A program made the translations under genes and the position numbers. A DNA stretch of 64,000 bases from Cellvibrionaceae bacterium (GTDB lineage: Bacteria > Pseudomonadota > Gammaproteobacteria > Pseudomonadales > Cellvibrionaceae), in NCBI GenBank assembly GCA_021151825.1, contig JAGKWQ010000003.1:496001-560000 (forward strand). Reading direction: 5' to 3'. The notes beneath the pieces were generated by a model. That model was not told the origin of the DNA. It worked only from the letters and a program-made list of their open reading frames with translations, and did no database searches. Below, piece after piece: positions 1-9,156 of this stretch (within the stretch, counting starts at the first letter, position 1; the number at the start of each line of letters is the position of its first letter).

Positions 1-1654
1 CACCTAATTGCACAGCAACACCCACACCGGAATGGCTTTTGGGTTTGGTATTGATAATAGGTAACACAGCCCACTGACTGGCGAGTGAAGACTCAACACT
101 GATACCGGAGTTCAAGCGATATTTTCCTGATTCCTGGCGATAGCCAATACGATCACTAAAAGCGCGTGCCAGTAAATCAGCTGCAAGATCACCAACATTC
201 ACTGGCATATCAAGAACTTTTAACCAGCGTTTTTGTTGCTGCTGCCATTGGCGATTACGCGCAAGTTCTTTTTCCGCACGTTCAATTAACTCCTCAAATC
301 CCTGCTCCGCAGATAGCTCAAAATGCAGTGCTAATGCAAACAATAACGATGTGCGGTTAATATATTGTTGATGCAATAATAAAAATGCAGCAATACGAGG
401 GTGAGTACCTAACTCGCTCACACGTTCGCCCGTTTCAGTGATTGTTCCCTGCTCATTCACCAATTGCATTTGTTGCAATTGCTGTTGTGCAAATGCGAGC
501 GCAAGGGCATTAGGTTTTTCCAGCCAGGGTAAAGATTCTGCGGGGCTACCCCAATGGACAATACGCAATGCCAGTGGTAAATAATCTGTTGCGCGAATTT
601 CCGGTAAATCGGCAGCGGCGAGGGATTGATCTTGCGACCATAAACGAATGCAATGTCCCGCTTGCACACGTCCCGCACGACCGCGACGCTGTTCCGCACT
701 CGCCGTGCTGATACGCGAAGTACGCAACCGTGAAATACCCGTGCGCTGTTCGTAATCCACCCGACGCGCAAGCCCCGAATCGATTACCAATGTGACATCC
801 GCAATCGTTAGCGACGTTTCAGCGATATTGGTCGCGAGAATAATGCGTGGCCCCTGCGCCGACTCTAACGCATTATGCTGTTCAACCGTTGCAACGCGGC
901 TGTGCAAGCGGAAAATTTTTTGTGTTGGAAATGTGCAACTTATCGCGTGCGCACAGTCTTCAATCTCACGCCACCCCGGCAAAAAAACCAATACCGTTTG
1001 TTGCTGCCAGTCCGAATGATTACGTAGCACTCGCAATAAGTGCTCATCAGTTTTTTCGGCGAATTGATTAGGTAATTGTTTTGCGGGTTGATATTCCAAT
1101 GTCACGGGATAACAACGCCCCGGTGCAAACAGGCGATTGGAAATTTGTTGTTGCAAGGCTGGGTCCGGTGTTGCACTCATCAAGACAAGCTGCAAATCAT
1201 CGCGCAGGATTTGCACTTCTTGTAAGAAAGCCCAGGAGAGATCCTGATTGACGCTGCGCTCATGAATTTCATCCAGCATCACACAGGCCACATTATCCAG
1301 CGTGGGGTTTTGCAATAAACGTTGCAGCAATACGCCGGGCGTCATTAATACCAGGCGCGTACGATTACTCATCCGTGAATCGTAAGGCACCTGATAACCA
1401 ACGGTCTCACCAGGTTTTTCGTGTAACAATTCTGCAAGTCGTTCTGCCAATGCTTGCGCAGCCAAAACACGCGGTTGGATTAACCATACTTGTTGCTCGC
1501 CAATGGTATTTGCCAATACCCATAAAGGAGCGAGCGTGGATTTGCCCGCGCCCGGTTCGGCCTCCAGCAATAGCGGTGTTTGCTGTAACGCGTTAAAAAA
1601 ATGATCGCGCAATTGCGTTAGCGGTAAGGAGGGTAACGTATCCAGATTAATCAC
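1..1654 (-). CDS. hrpB: ATP-dependent helicase HrpB, 5' part (runs off the left edge)
   Basis: DEAH-box RNA/DNA helicase of the HrpA/HrpB group. About 551 residues are visible; HrpB is usually a little over 800, so the C-terminal third lies outside the window. Read on the minus strand, the Walker A (EPGAGKST) lies near residue 37, followed by the DEIHER box and an LMSAT motif III, which together are diagnostic. I place the start at a GTG (1654-1652) because an in-frame TAG lies only five codons upstream and no ATG fits; no strong ribosome binding site is visible. Frame was checked to the window edge and stays open. The TonB receptor gene on the same strand ends about 50 bp upstream. The exact cellular role of HrpB is poorly known; family assignment is secure. 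Confidence 0.9.
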   Translation of the reverse strand, partial: MINLDTLPSLPLTQLRDHFFNALQQTPLLLEAEPGAGKSTLAPLWVLANTIGEQQVWLIQPRVLAAQALAERLAELLHEKPGETVGYQVPYDSRMSNRTRLVLMTPGVLLQRLLQNPTLDNVACVMLDEIHERSVNQDLSWAFLQEVQILRDDLQLVLMSATPDPALQQQISNRLFAPGRCYPVTLEYQPAKQLPNQFAEKTDEHLLRVLRNHSDWQQQTVLVFLPGWREIEDCAHAISCTFPTQKIFRLHSRVATVEQHNALESAQGPRIILATNIAETSLTIADVTLVIDSGLARRVDYEQRTGISRLRTSRISTASAEQRRGRAGRVQAGHCIRLWSQDQSLAAADLPEIRATDYLPLALRIVHWGSPAESLPWLEKPNALALAFAQQQLQQMQLVNEQGTITETGERVSELGTHPRIAAFLLLHQQYINRTSLLFALALHFELSAEQGFEELIERAEKELARNRQWQQQQKRWLKVLDMPVNVGDLAADLLARAFSDRIGYRQESGKYRLNSGISVESSLASQWAVLPIINTKPKSHSGVGVAVQLG

Positions 1655-1703
1655 AAAAAATATCCACTAACAAGATGTGTAACGATATATGGTCAAATAA
1701 TTA

Positions 1704-3752
1704 TTAAAAACGATGTGCAATTTTTACACCGCCAGAAAAATTGCGTCCCAACGCCGGCTCAAACGCACGGCCATTGCTTTGATTCACAACAACTGAGCCC
1801 ACATGATTTTCATCGCGCAAGTTAGCCAGCTTCAACCACCAATCCAATCCCCAGGATTGGATTTCGTATTCACCTTGCACACTGAAATCCAGCGTATAAA
1901 AGCCGGGCGCGGCAATCTGGTTGTTATCGGCAGTAAAAATACGTGAGCGTTGCTGGGCAATTAAATTCACTTGCAATAAATCATTGCGCAACGGCAACCA
2001 TTCTACGCCAAGCTGATATTGTTCGCGCGCAACACCGGGTAATTGCTTGCCACTCCATTGGCCCGCCGAATAATCGGCGTGCATAGATTGTGCGCTGGCT
2101 TGCAGTTTCCACAGTTCATTCAATGCAACACGCGCAAATAATTCTACACCTTCACGTTCGGTTTCCGCGGCATTGCGGAAACTGGTGCGTCCGCCAATAG
2201 ATTGATCTACCACAATTTCATTGTCAGTATCGATAATAAAATGGGTGATGGAAAATTGCAGTTGATCTTGTTGCTGGTATTGCAAACCCCATTGGTGCTG
2301 GTGATTGATCGCGGCTTCCAACTGCGTGTTTAAACCTGTTGCACCAGTTTTATAAGCCATTTCCGTGAGTGTCGGCGTTTCATAACCACGCCCGGTGCTG
2401 GCAAATATTTCCCAGTGATTGGCAAACTGATAATTACCACCTAACGCATAGGAATGCTCGCGATAATCACGCATACCCGAATCATCCGGATTACCGGGCA
2501 CAATAAAATAATCATCGACGTCGATATCAAGCCAACTGCGTCTTGCGCCGGTATAAAGCGTTAATGGTTGCAGCGGATTCAATTGAATCAACGTATAAAT
2601 ATCCCGACCACTCGCCTCGCCCAATTCATCGCGACGCAAATCGCCTGCCACGCCCAGATTATTGACATAGCCCCGGCGGCGATCTTCCATTTTTGCAGCC
2701 TCGGCACCGAGACTTAATTCAATGGGTACCGACAATAATTGCGTGCTGTGCGTAACCGTGGCGCTGGCTCCGGCAAAATCGCGCGCAAGATCCACCACAC
2801 CACCGCTACCGGAGATGCCATCACCAATAAAACCCAGGTATTGCGTGATATCGCGCTCGCCTTGCCACACGGCCGTTTGCCAGCGAGTCGCACCTTGTTG
2901 TTCACGCAAACTTATTGAGGTTTGCTGATGCTTGACACTTTTGCGCGTGTTGTAAGTTTCAGCCAACGGATTTTTTTGCCAGGGGTCTGTACGCCATTGT
3001 TCGGGCGTTAACCCCAATGGATCTTCCAGTAAAGGATCATCACTTTGCTCGTGCTTGATGCGCACATCGAGATTATTTGATGTGGTGTAAAACAGCTGCA
3101 CTGCCGCCTGCTCACGCTCAGCCGCTGAATGGGGGCGATCACCATCCACACGAGTATCGGCAAATTGCCCGCGCACGGCAAAATTCTCGCGGCGGAAATC
3201 ACCTTGCACCTGATAACGCTTCAGCCCCTGATCGCCGCCAACACTTGCTACTGCAAGCTGGCTTTGCTGCGGCACAGCGGTTTGTACAGCAATCACACCA
3301 CCGGCGCCATTGCCATAAAGCGATGCCAAGGGCCCGCGCAATACTTGAGCAGCGGTTACCGCGTCGAGCATCACACTGGATAATTGTCCCTGCCCATCGG
3401 GAGTTGACATGGGAATACCGTCAACTAACAAATCAATTCCCCGCACCCCGAAGGCCGAGCGAGCACCAAATCCCCGCAAGCTGATGCGAGTGTCCTGCGC
3501 ATAGTTTGTACGGGAATCCACTTGCACGCCGGGTATGGCAAGCAGTAATTCAGCCGGGTCCAATCGGGCGCCCGCACCAAAATCAGTTTGAGTATTGGTG
3601 ATGGATTGGCGTGCTAACTTCCATTGTTCAACCTGCGTTCCGTATATAACAAGGGTTTCTATAACTTCAGGGGCTTTCTGCGCAGAAGCCGCAGCAGATG
3701 CCAGCGTTATTGCCGCCATGCAACCGAGCGGTAAAAATGTGGGGGATTTCAT
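1704..3752 (-). CDS. TonB-dependent outer-membrane receptor
   Basis: 682-residue outer-membrane protein with a signal peptide of about 24 residues ending in ASAAASA. A plug domain (roughly residues 45-155) carries the usual signatures: IPGVQVDSR, ISLRGFGAR, VLRGPLASLYG. A beta-barrel follows and the chain ends in the aromatic residue Phe (AHRF), as barrel proteins do. It would import a substrate using TonB/ExbBD energy, none of which is encoded here. The substrate cannot be read from sequence; the neighbours (hrpB downstream, a signalling protein divergent upstream) give no clue. There is no N-terminal carboxypeptidase-like extension of the SusC type, and a siderophore, a small organic ligand or an oligosaccharide is equally possible. 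Confidence 0.9.
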   Translation of the reverse strand: MKSPTFLPLGCMAAITLASAAASAQKAPEVIETLVIYGTQVEQWKLARQSITNTQTDFGAGARLDPAELLLAIPGVQVDSRTNYAQDTRISLRGFGARSAFGVRGIDLLVDGIPMSTPDGQGQLSSVMLDAVTAAQVLRGPLASLYGNGAGGVIAVQTAVPQQSQLAVASVGGDQGLKRYQVQGDFRRENFAVRGQFADTRVDGDRPHSAAEREQAAVQLFYTTSNNLDVRIKHEQSDDPLLEDPLGLTPEQWRTDPWQKNPLAETYNTRKSVKHQQTSISLREQQGATRWQTAVWQGERDITQYLGFIGDGISGSGGVVDLARDFAGASATVTHSTQLLSVPIELSLGAEAAKMEDRRRGYVNNLGVAGDLRRDELGEASGRDIYTLIQLNPLQPLTLYTGARRSWLDIDVDDYFIVPGNPDDSGMRDYREHSYALGGNYQFANHWEIFASTGRGYETPTLTEMAYKTGATGLNTQLEAAINHQHQWGLQYQQQDQLQFSITHFIIDTDNEIVVDQSIGGRTSFRNAAETEREGVELFARVALNELWKLQASAQSMHADYSAGQWSGKQLPGVAREQYQLGVEWLPLRNDLLQVNLIAQQRSRIFTADNNQIAAPGFYTLDFSVQGEYEIQSWGLDWWLKLANLRDENHVGSVVVNQSNGRAFEPALGRNFSGGVKIAHRF

Positions 3753-3910
3753 AGCGAAGCAGAACTCATCGGGCGATTATTCAAAAAGCGTCATTCTGTG
3801 GAATGACCATGAAAGACTCATCAATTAAAACTATTTTTTACACCGCTCACCTTGAACTCTTAAATGGCAAACAGCTTCTATACTAAAGAAGAATTTATCT
3901 GGACGATGTT

Positions 3911-6373
3911 ATGCCACAAGAATTCCATAGCCAGTTAGAAAAATTGCGTCAACAATTTGCCGCGAGCCTGCCGGAGCAGGCACGGCGTCTTGAGCACATC
4001 TGGGGACATCTGCGTCACCTCAACTGGAGTGAGCAGGGTATAGCCGCCCTTGAGCAGTTCGCGCACAAGATGGCAGAGACCTCAACCAGTTTTGGTTTTG
4101 CCGAATTGCGCCAGAAAGCGGGACAACTGGAAAGTTACATTCGTGATATGAAAGCCCTCGGACGCCATTTTGGCGGCCCCGAATATGCGCAAGTGGCAGA
4201 GCTGGTCAAACAATTAAGTGATAGCCTCAATAACCAGCATAATCCCGCTGAACCCCCGCCTGCCCCCGATAGTTTGCCGGAAGCGCGCGGCAAGACGGTA
4301 TTTTTAATCGACCCCGATCGCACCCTCGCCACGTTGTGCACGGCGTATTTACGCAATGCCGGTTTTACGGTGGAGTACTTTGATAATCCGCAAACCTGTA
4401 TGCAGCGCCTGTATCTGGACTCACCGGATATCATCCTGTTTGATCCGGATTTTGAAGGCTCAGGCCTGCAAGCACTGGGCAACTTGCGCAAAATAAAATC
4501 GCTGCTGTTGCAAAACACTCCCATTGTGTTGATGTCGGGCCGCACGGATTTGAATGCAAAACTGCGCGCGTTGCGTGCAGGTAGTACTGATTATTTAATC
4601 AAGCCGGTGGACTTTAATTTCCTGATCGAAAAACTGATTCAGTTAATTAACCAGAACAACAAAACCTATAGGGTTATGGTGGTCGATGACGACGACGCCG
4701 TCGCCAATTTGCAAGCAGAAATCCTGCGCTACGCCGGTATGGAAGTACTTTGCGTTAACCAACCGTTGCACAGTTTGCAGCATGCCGCGCAATTCAAACC
4801 TGACCTGGTGATACTTGATATGCACATGCCGGATATTAACGGTATGGAGTTGGCGGTACTGCTGCGCCAGGATCCGGAATTTTTATTGCTGCCGATTATT
4901 TTTGTCACCGCAGATACCGACATTAATTTGCATCGCAATATTCGTGCATTGGGAATTAATGCATTGCTGACCAAACCCTTCGAAGCCGATGATTTGATTG
5001 AACGCTGCCGGCAGGCACTCATTGATACAACCTTGCTGAAAACCCGTGTAGCACGCATCACTCGCCATACCCAAAAACCGCAGCAAATTAATCGCAGCTA
5101 TTTTTTCAGTGCCCTCGAAGAAGAACTTCACGGCAACAACGCCAGCGGGCAAGCCAGCGCCCTCTATTATGTGAGCGTGGATAAATTACCCGAGCTGAGC
5201 CAGCAATTGGGCCAGGTAGAACTAATCGGATTGCATGAACATTTTTGCGAATTTCTGGATGAAATTCTGGGCAGCGATGAACAATGGGCCGACCTTTCCA
5301 ATCTGGTCGCCTGTGTATTGGCCGGTAAACGCAACCTGGAATTTCACCGGCAGCGCGCCGAACAAATCAGCAAATACCTGAGCAACCATAATTTCAATGT
5401 GAAGGGTAAATTGATTTCACTGGAGGTCAAGTTAGGTGTGGTGCTGCTTGAATCCAGCTTGGCTACGGCGAACAATGCGCTATTGCAAGCGGAACAGGCA
5501 TTTGAGCAGCAACTGGATAACACGCCACAAACCACTGCGCAGGACACAACAGCGCTCGCACCTATTGTTACTACACTCACGTCCACAACCAAAAACCAAC
5601 CCGATTTTTCACAAATAGTATTCAGCCGCGATTTGCAACTTGCGTTTCAACCCATCATCAGCCTGGAAGAGGCGCAGATTGAACACTTTTCAGTGCTCAC
5701 TCGCCTGCGCAATGAAGGCGGCGAGTTAATACCTGCAAGTCAATTCCTCAGCAGGATTAACCAACCGGGAAAACGCCTGGAATTGGATCGCTGGGTATTA
5801 CAACAAGCTGTTTCCGCCATCGCCGAAAATAGCAGCACGCGGGAATTAGCTACCTTATTTATCCATCTCGCTGAAGAAACACTGCAGCAAAGCTCATTCT
5901 TTTCTTTTGCCGCGAATGTTTTACGCTCATCGCGGTTGCGCGGCGAAGGCCGCCTCGTCTTTATGTTGGAAGAAAGCTGGCTGGTTAACCATTTTCACCA
6001 GGCCCGGGAAATCGCCAAAGCATTGCGTGATATCCGCTGCAGTATTTGTATTACTCGCGCCGGGGAAAATGACCAGGCATTGGATATTCTGGAAGAACTG
6101 CCACTCAGCTTCCTGCGTCTTTCATCCAAATTAACGAATGAAGGCAGTAACCCGAAATTGCTGGAGCGCTATGTAACCCTGGCCAACCAAAAAGGTGTGC
6201 ATGTGATCGCAACCCAAATTGAAAATTCACGCAACCTTTCCAGCTTGTGGATACAAGGTGTGCGCTTGTTTGAAGGTTTTTTTATCCAACCACCGGATGA
6301 AGGATTTCATCTCAAAAACGACATTATTTTTGCCAAGGAATTTGTGCAGGGCAATAACTTTAACTTGTCATAG
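3911..6373 (+). CDS. HPt-REC-REC protein with degenerate GGDEF- and EAL-like domains
   Basis: 820-residue cytoplasmic signalling protein. Residues about 20-105 resemble a histidine phosphotransfer domain (AHKMAETSTSFGF, candidate His52). REC1 (about 128-245) has Asp178 and Lys231. REC2 (about 252-370) is canonical with an Asp-Asp-Asp pocket at 259-261, Asp303 and Lys355. Residues about 395-535 look like a GGDEF-type fold without a GGDEF motif. Residues about 570-810 align with EAL domains, but the ExLxR signature reads SVLTR and the metal-binding acids are not evident. It is therefore probably a non-catalytic c-di-GMP receptor or scaffold under phosphorelay control; that role is inference. 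The ATG follows GGACGATGTT. No cognate histidine kinase is adjacent. A long-loop hairpin after the gene may terminate it. Confidence 0.8.
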   Translation: MPQEFHSQLEKLRQQFAASLPEQARRLEHIWGHLRHLNWSEQGIAALEQFAHKMAETSTSFGFAELRQKAGQLESYIRDMKALGRHFGGPEYAQVAELVKQLSDSLNNQHNPAEPPPAPDSLPEARGKTVFLIDPDRTLATLCTAYLRNAGFTVEYFDNPQTCMQRLYLDSPDIILFDPDFEGSGLQALGNLRKIKSLLLQNTPIVLMSGRTDLNAKLRALRAGSTDYLIKPVDFNFLIEKLIQLINQNNKTYRVMVVDDDDAVANLQAEILRYAGMEVLCVNQPLHSLQHAAQFKPDLVILDMHMPDINGMELAVLLRQDPEFLLLPIIFVTADTDINLHRNIRALGINALLTKPFEADDLIERCRQALIDTTLLKTRVARITRHTQKPQQINRSYFFSALEEELHGNNASGQASALYYVSVDKLPELSQQLGQVELIGLHEHFCEFLDEILGSDEQWADLSNLVACVLAGKRNLEFHRQRAEQISKYLSNHNFNVKGKLISLEVKLGVVLLESSLATANNALLQAEQAFEQQLDNTPQTTAQDTTALAPIVTTLTSTTKNQPDFSQIVFSRDLQLAFQPIISLEEAQIEHFSVLTRLRNEGGELIPASQFLSRINQPGKRLELDRWVLQQAVSAIAENSSTRELATLFIHLAEETLQQSSFFSFAANVLRSSRLRGEGRLVFMLEESWLVNHFHQAREIAKALRDIRCSICITRAGENDQALDILEELPLSFLRLSSKLTNEGSNPKLLERYVTLANQKGVHVIATQIENSRNLSSLWIQGVRLFEGFFIQPPDEGFHLKNDIIFAKEFVQGNNFNLS

Positions 6374-6446
6374 AAAGCACGTTAACCTGTTATAAACAAC
6401 ATTAAGCTGTTATAAAAAGTAACTTCAATCTGTCATAAAAAGTGCC
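6365..6446 (+). repeat. Four degenerate 20-23 bp tandem repeats
   Basis: Four copies of a unit starting (C/T)TGT(C/T)ATA(A/G)A begin near 6365, 6387, 6407 and 6430, spaced 22, 20 and 23 bp. The first copy contains the TAG stop codon of the preceding gene. The spacing is close to two helical turns, so a DNA-binding protein could see them on one face. The half-site resembles a Pho half-site (CTGTCAT), but the 11-bp period of real Pho boxes is missing. Confidence 0.5.
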
Positions 6447-6450
6447 ATAC

Positions 6451-6504
6451 GGCAGCAAATTTGCCAATATTCGCAATAACTTATATATTTGCTGCCTATT
6501 TTTT
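6451..6504 (+). terminator. Possible terminator of the HPt-REC-REC gene
   Basis: A 10-bp perfect stem (GGCAGCAAAT at 6451-6460, ATTTGCTGCC at 6487-6496) is followed by TATTTTTTG. The 26-base loop is unusually long, so efficiency is uncertain. Confidence 0.5.
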
Positions 6505-6648
6505 GCCGAGCGTAACGTAATTTCCGCGATCCGCCGTCAGCAACCTGCTTCTGACCAGCAAAAAATCCCTCTGCTTACTAATGAATATTAATCGCCTGAT
6601 GGCCTTTCCCTGATCGGCTTGCGGCTTTGTTTTTTTACGGAGATTGTC

Positions 6649-7812
6649 ATGACCAGTCTGATGAACACTTACGGCACCAGAACCCTCACCCTCACCAGGG
6701 GCGAAGGCAGCCGAGTGTGGGACGATCAGGGCAAATCCTATCTGGATGGTATCAGCGGCATCGCTGTGTGCGCCCTTGGCTATAGCCATCCTGCAGTGAC
6801 CAAAGCCATTTCCGAACAGGCTGCGACACTGGTACATACATCTAACCTATACAACATTCCCCAGCAACAGCGTTTGGGCGACTTGCTGATTCAGGTTTCA
6901 GGTATGGATAAGGTGTTCTTTTCCAACTCCGGCGCAGAAGCCAATGAAGCGGCCATCAAGATTGCGCGCAAATACGGCAATGACAAAGGCGTGAAAAACC
7001 CGACCATCATTGTGATGAGCAATAGTTTCCACGGCAGAACCATGGCGACCCTGACGGCCACCGGCAACACCAAGGTGCAGATTGGTTTTGAGCCACTGGT
7101 GGAAGGCTTTATCCGTGTTCCCTATGACGATGTAGCTGCGGTAAAAACCGCGATTGCTGAACACAAAAATATTGTCGCCATTCTGGTTGAACCGGTTCAG
7201 GGAGAAGGCGGTGTACGTGTGCCGGCGGCTAATTACCTGAACGAATTACGTGCTATCGCCGATCAACACCAGCTATTGTTAATGCTAGATGAAATCCAGA
7301 CCGGCAATGGCCGTACCGGAACTTACTTCGCTTACCAGCACAACGGCATATTGCCGGATGTAGTCACTACCGCTAAAGGTTTGGGCAATGGCATGCCAAT
7401 CGGCGCTTGCCTCGCACACGGCAAAGCGGCGGAAGTCCTACAAGCAGGCAACCACGGCACTACCTTCGGCGGCAACCCACTGGCATGTAGCGCTGGTATT
7501 GCAGTCGTAGAAACACTGCAAAGGTCGGGTTTAATAGAACGCGCCAAAGTACTGGGCGACAAGCTATTGAATGATTTCAAAGTGGCGTTGGCAGGCAACG
7601 CCAAAGTGGTCGATATTCGCGGCAAAGGGTTGATGATTGGTATCGAACTGAATGCACCTTGTGGTGATCTGGTTCAGAAGGGGCGCGATTTGGGTGTACT
7701 TATCAACGTTACCTCATTGAATACCATCCGCTTGCTACCCACTTTTATCCTCACGGACGCAGAAGCTGATGAACTGGTTGCCAAGGTGGTACAACTGGTT
7801 ACAGAGTTTTAA
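6649..7812 (+). CDS. argD: Acetylornithine aminotransferase ArgD
   Basis: 387-residue class III PLP aminotransferase that converts N-acetylglutamate semialdehyde to N-acetylornithine in arginine synthesis (the family often also serves as succinyldiaminopimelate aminotransferase). Visible features are SNSGAEANE near residue 92, the SFHGRTMATL loop, LDEIQTGNGRTG with Asp214, and the PLP-binding Lys243 in TTAKGLGNGMP. Length matches the family. I use the ATG at 6649 because ACGGAG lies about 7 bp upstream; an earlier in-frame ATG at 6619 would add ten atypical residues. argF follows after about 45 bp in the same direction, so the two are likely one operon. Confidence 0.95.
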   Translation: MTSLMNTYGTRTLTLTRGEGSRVWDDQGKSYLDGISGIAVCALGYSHPAVTKAISEQAATLVHTSNLYNIPQQQRLGDLLIQVSGMDKVFFSNSGAEANEAAIKIARKYGNDKGVKNPTIIVMSNSFHGRTMATLTATGNTKVQIGFEPLVEGFIRVPYDDVAAVKTAIAEHKNIVAILVEPVQGEGGVRVPAANYLNELRAIADQHQLLLMLDEIQTGNGRTGTYFAYQHNGILPDVVTTAKGLGNGMPIGACLAHGKAAEVLQAGNHGTTFGGNPLACSAGIAVVETLQRSGLIERAKVLGDKLLNDFKVALAGNAKVVDIRGKGLMIGIELNAPCGDLVQKGRDLGVLINVTSLNTIRLLPTFILTDAEADELVAKVVQLVTEF

Positions 7813-7859
7813 ACAAGTGCGCGCAATAACGCGCGCGCTGCAATATAAAGAGCATGATT

Positions 7860-8777
7860 ATGGTTCCCTCCAAGGCGCCGAGACATTTCCTAACCCTGAA
7901 CGACGTTAACCGCGACGAACTCCAACACATCATCGCGCGTGCCATCGAACTCAAAGCCCTGCTGCGCCAGGGCAAAGCCCCAGCCCTATTCGATAACAAA
8001 GTGCTGGCCATGATTTTCGAAAAAAACTCCACCCGCACCCGTGTATCCTTTGAATCCGGTGTTGCCAAACTGGGTGGTCATGCAATTTTCCTGTCGACCA
8101 AAGATTCACAACTCGGCCGCGGCGAACCCATTGAAGACGCTGCACGCTGCATTGCCAGCATGGTCGATATGGTGATGATCCGTACCTTTGGCCACGACAC
8201 TGTCGAGCGTTTCGCCGAATATTCGCGTGTACCTGTTATCAACGGTTTAACCGATGAATTTCATCCCTGCCAATTGCTGGCCGATATCCAAACCTATGTT
8301 GAGCAACGCGGTTCACTCGCCGGAAAAACAGTTGCATGGGTGGGTGATGGCAACAATATGTGTAACTCTTATATTCAGGCCGCCGAGTTATGTGATTTTG
8401 AATTGCGTATCGCCACACCGAAAGGTTTTGAACCGGAAGATGAATTTGTAACACCCTATCAACATCGCGTAGCGCTAAGTAATGATCCGCGCGCTGCAGT
8501 TGCCGGTGCCGATTTGGTAGTGACTGATACCTGGGCCTCCATGGGCCAGGAAGATGAAAAGAAACAACGCGAAAAAATCTTTATTGGTTATCAAGTGAAT
8601 AAAGAGCTGATGAGCCGCGCCAACAGCGGCGCTGTATTTATGCACTGCCTGCCCGCATACCGCGGTAAAGAAGTTAGCGCGGAAATTCTGGATGCTCCCG
8701 ATTCCGTTGTATGGGAAGAAGCAGAAAATCGAATGCATGCACAAAATGCATTGATGGAATTTCTGTTTAACCAATAA
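7860..8777 (+). CDS. argF: Ornithine carbamoyltransferase ArgF
   Basis: 305-residue cytosolic enzyme that joins ornithine and carbamoyl phosphate to give citrulline. The carbamoyl-phosphate loop STRTR, the HPCQ motif and the ornithine-side MHCLPAYRGKE motif are all present, and length is normal. Two ATGs lie close together (7854 and 7860). The AAAGAG just upstream is better spaced for 7860, giving an N-terminus MVPSKAPRHF; 7854 adds only two residues. It follows argD and is closed by a good hairpin terminator. Confidence 0.95.
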   Translation: MVPSKAPRHFLTLNDVNRDELQHIIARAIELKALLRQGKAPALFDNKVLAMIFEKNSTRTRVSFESGVAKLGGHAIFLSTKDSQLGRGEPIEDAARCIASMVDMVMIRTFGHDTVERFAEYSRVPVINGLTDEFHPCQLLADIQTYVEQRGSLAGKTVAWVGDGNNMCNSYIQAAELCDFELRIATPKGFEPEDEFVTPYQHRVALSNDPRAAVAGADLVVTDTWASMGQEDEKKQREKIFIGYQVNKELMSRANSGAVFMHCLPAYRGKEVSAEILDAPDSVVWEEAENRMHAQNALMEFLFNQ

Positions 8778-8801
8778 TTCATCCTGTATTTACTCGTTTG
8801 T

Positions 8802-8828
8802 AAAAACCCGCTTTTTAGCGGGTTTTTT
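8802..8828 (+). terminator. Rho-independent terminator after argF
   Basis: AAAAACCCGC, a six-base loop, then GCGGGTTTTTT. Typical intrinsic terminator 25 bp after the argF stop. Confidence 0.85.
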
Positions 8829-9156
8829 ATTACGCACCAAAAACGCACCGGCAACAGACAACGTTGTCTTTTTTGCACCAAAAACAAACAATCAAAAACA
8901 CCAAAACATTACAATAAGTAACACAAAAAAGGAAAGATGCCTCTATTTTGTGCTTTTAATAACTTATTAAATTTAAAATACATTTTTATATTTCATATAT
9001 GAATAAAAATGCTGTTTATTTGGCTTTTAGTGACAAAACAGTTTAAAAAATCGTAACAAAAAGTAACAAATAATTTTACCTCTTCCCTATAATCAACTTG
9101 CGAGCTGATGACAACGTTGTTTTCCCCAACATCCTATTGTTTAGAGGTTTTTTATC
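8829..9156 (+). promoter_or_regulatory. AT-rich upstream region with two copies of a palindrome
   Basis: This gene-free stretch (part of a 379-bp gap) is strongly AT-rich. A perfect 14-bp palindrome AGACAACGTTGTCT lies at 8856-8869, and its 10-bp core ACAACGTTGT recurs at 9111-9120. A TATAAT at 9088-9093 is a likely -10, so the second palindrome would fall just downstream of the transcription start, where a repressor could act. The -35 is poor (GTAACA-like repeats). TTTAGAGG before the ATG at 9157 is the ribosome binding site. The regulator is unknown. Confidence 0.5.

Noticed and set aside
6387..6440. Pho box upstream of argD
   Set aside because: The half-sites resemble CTGTCAT, but their 20-23 bp spacing does not fit the 11-bp PhoB period.
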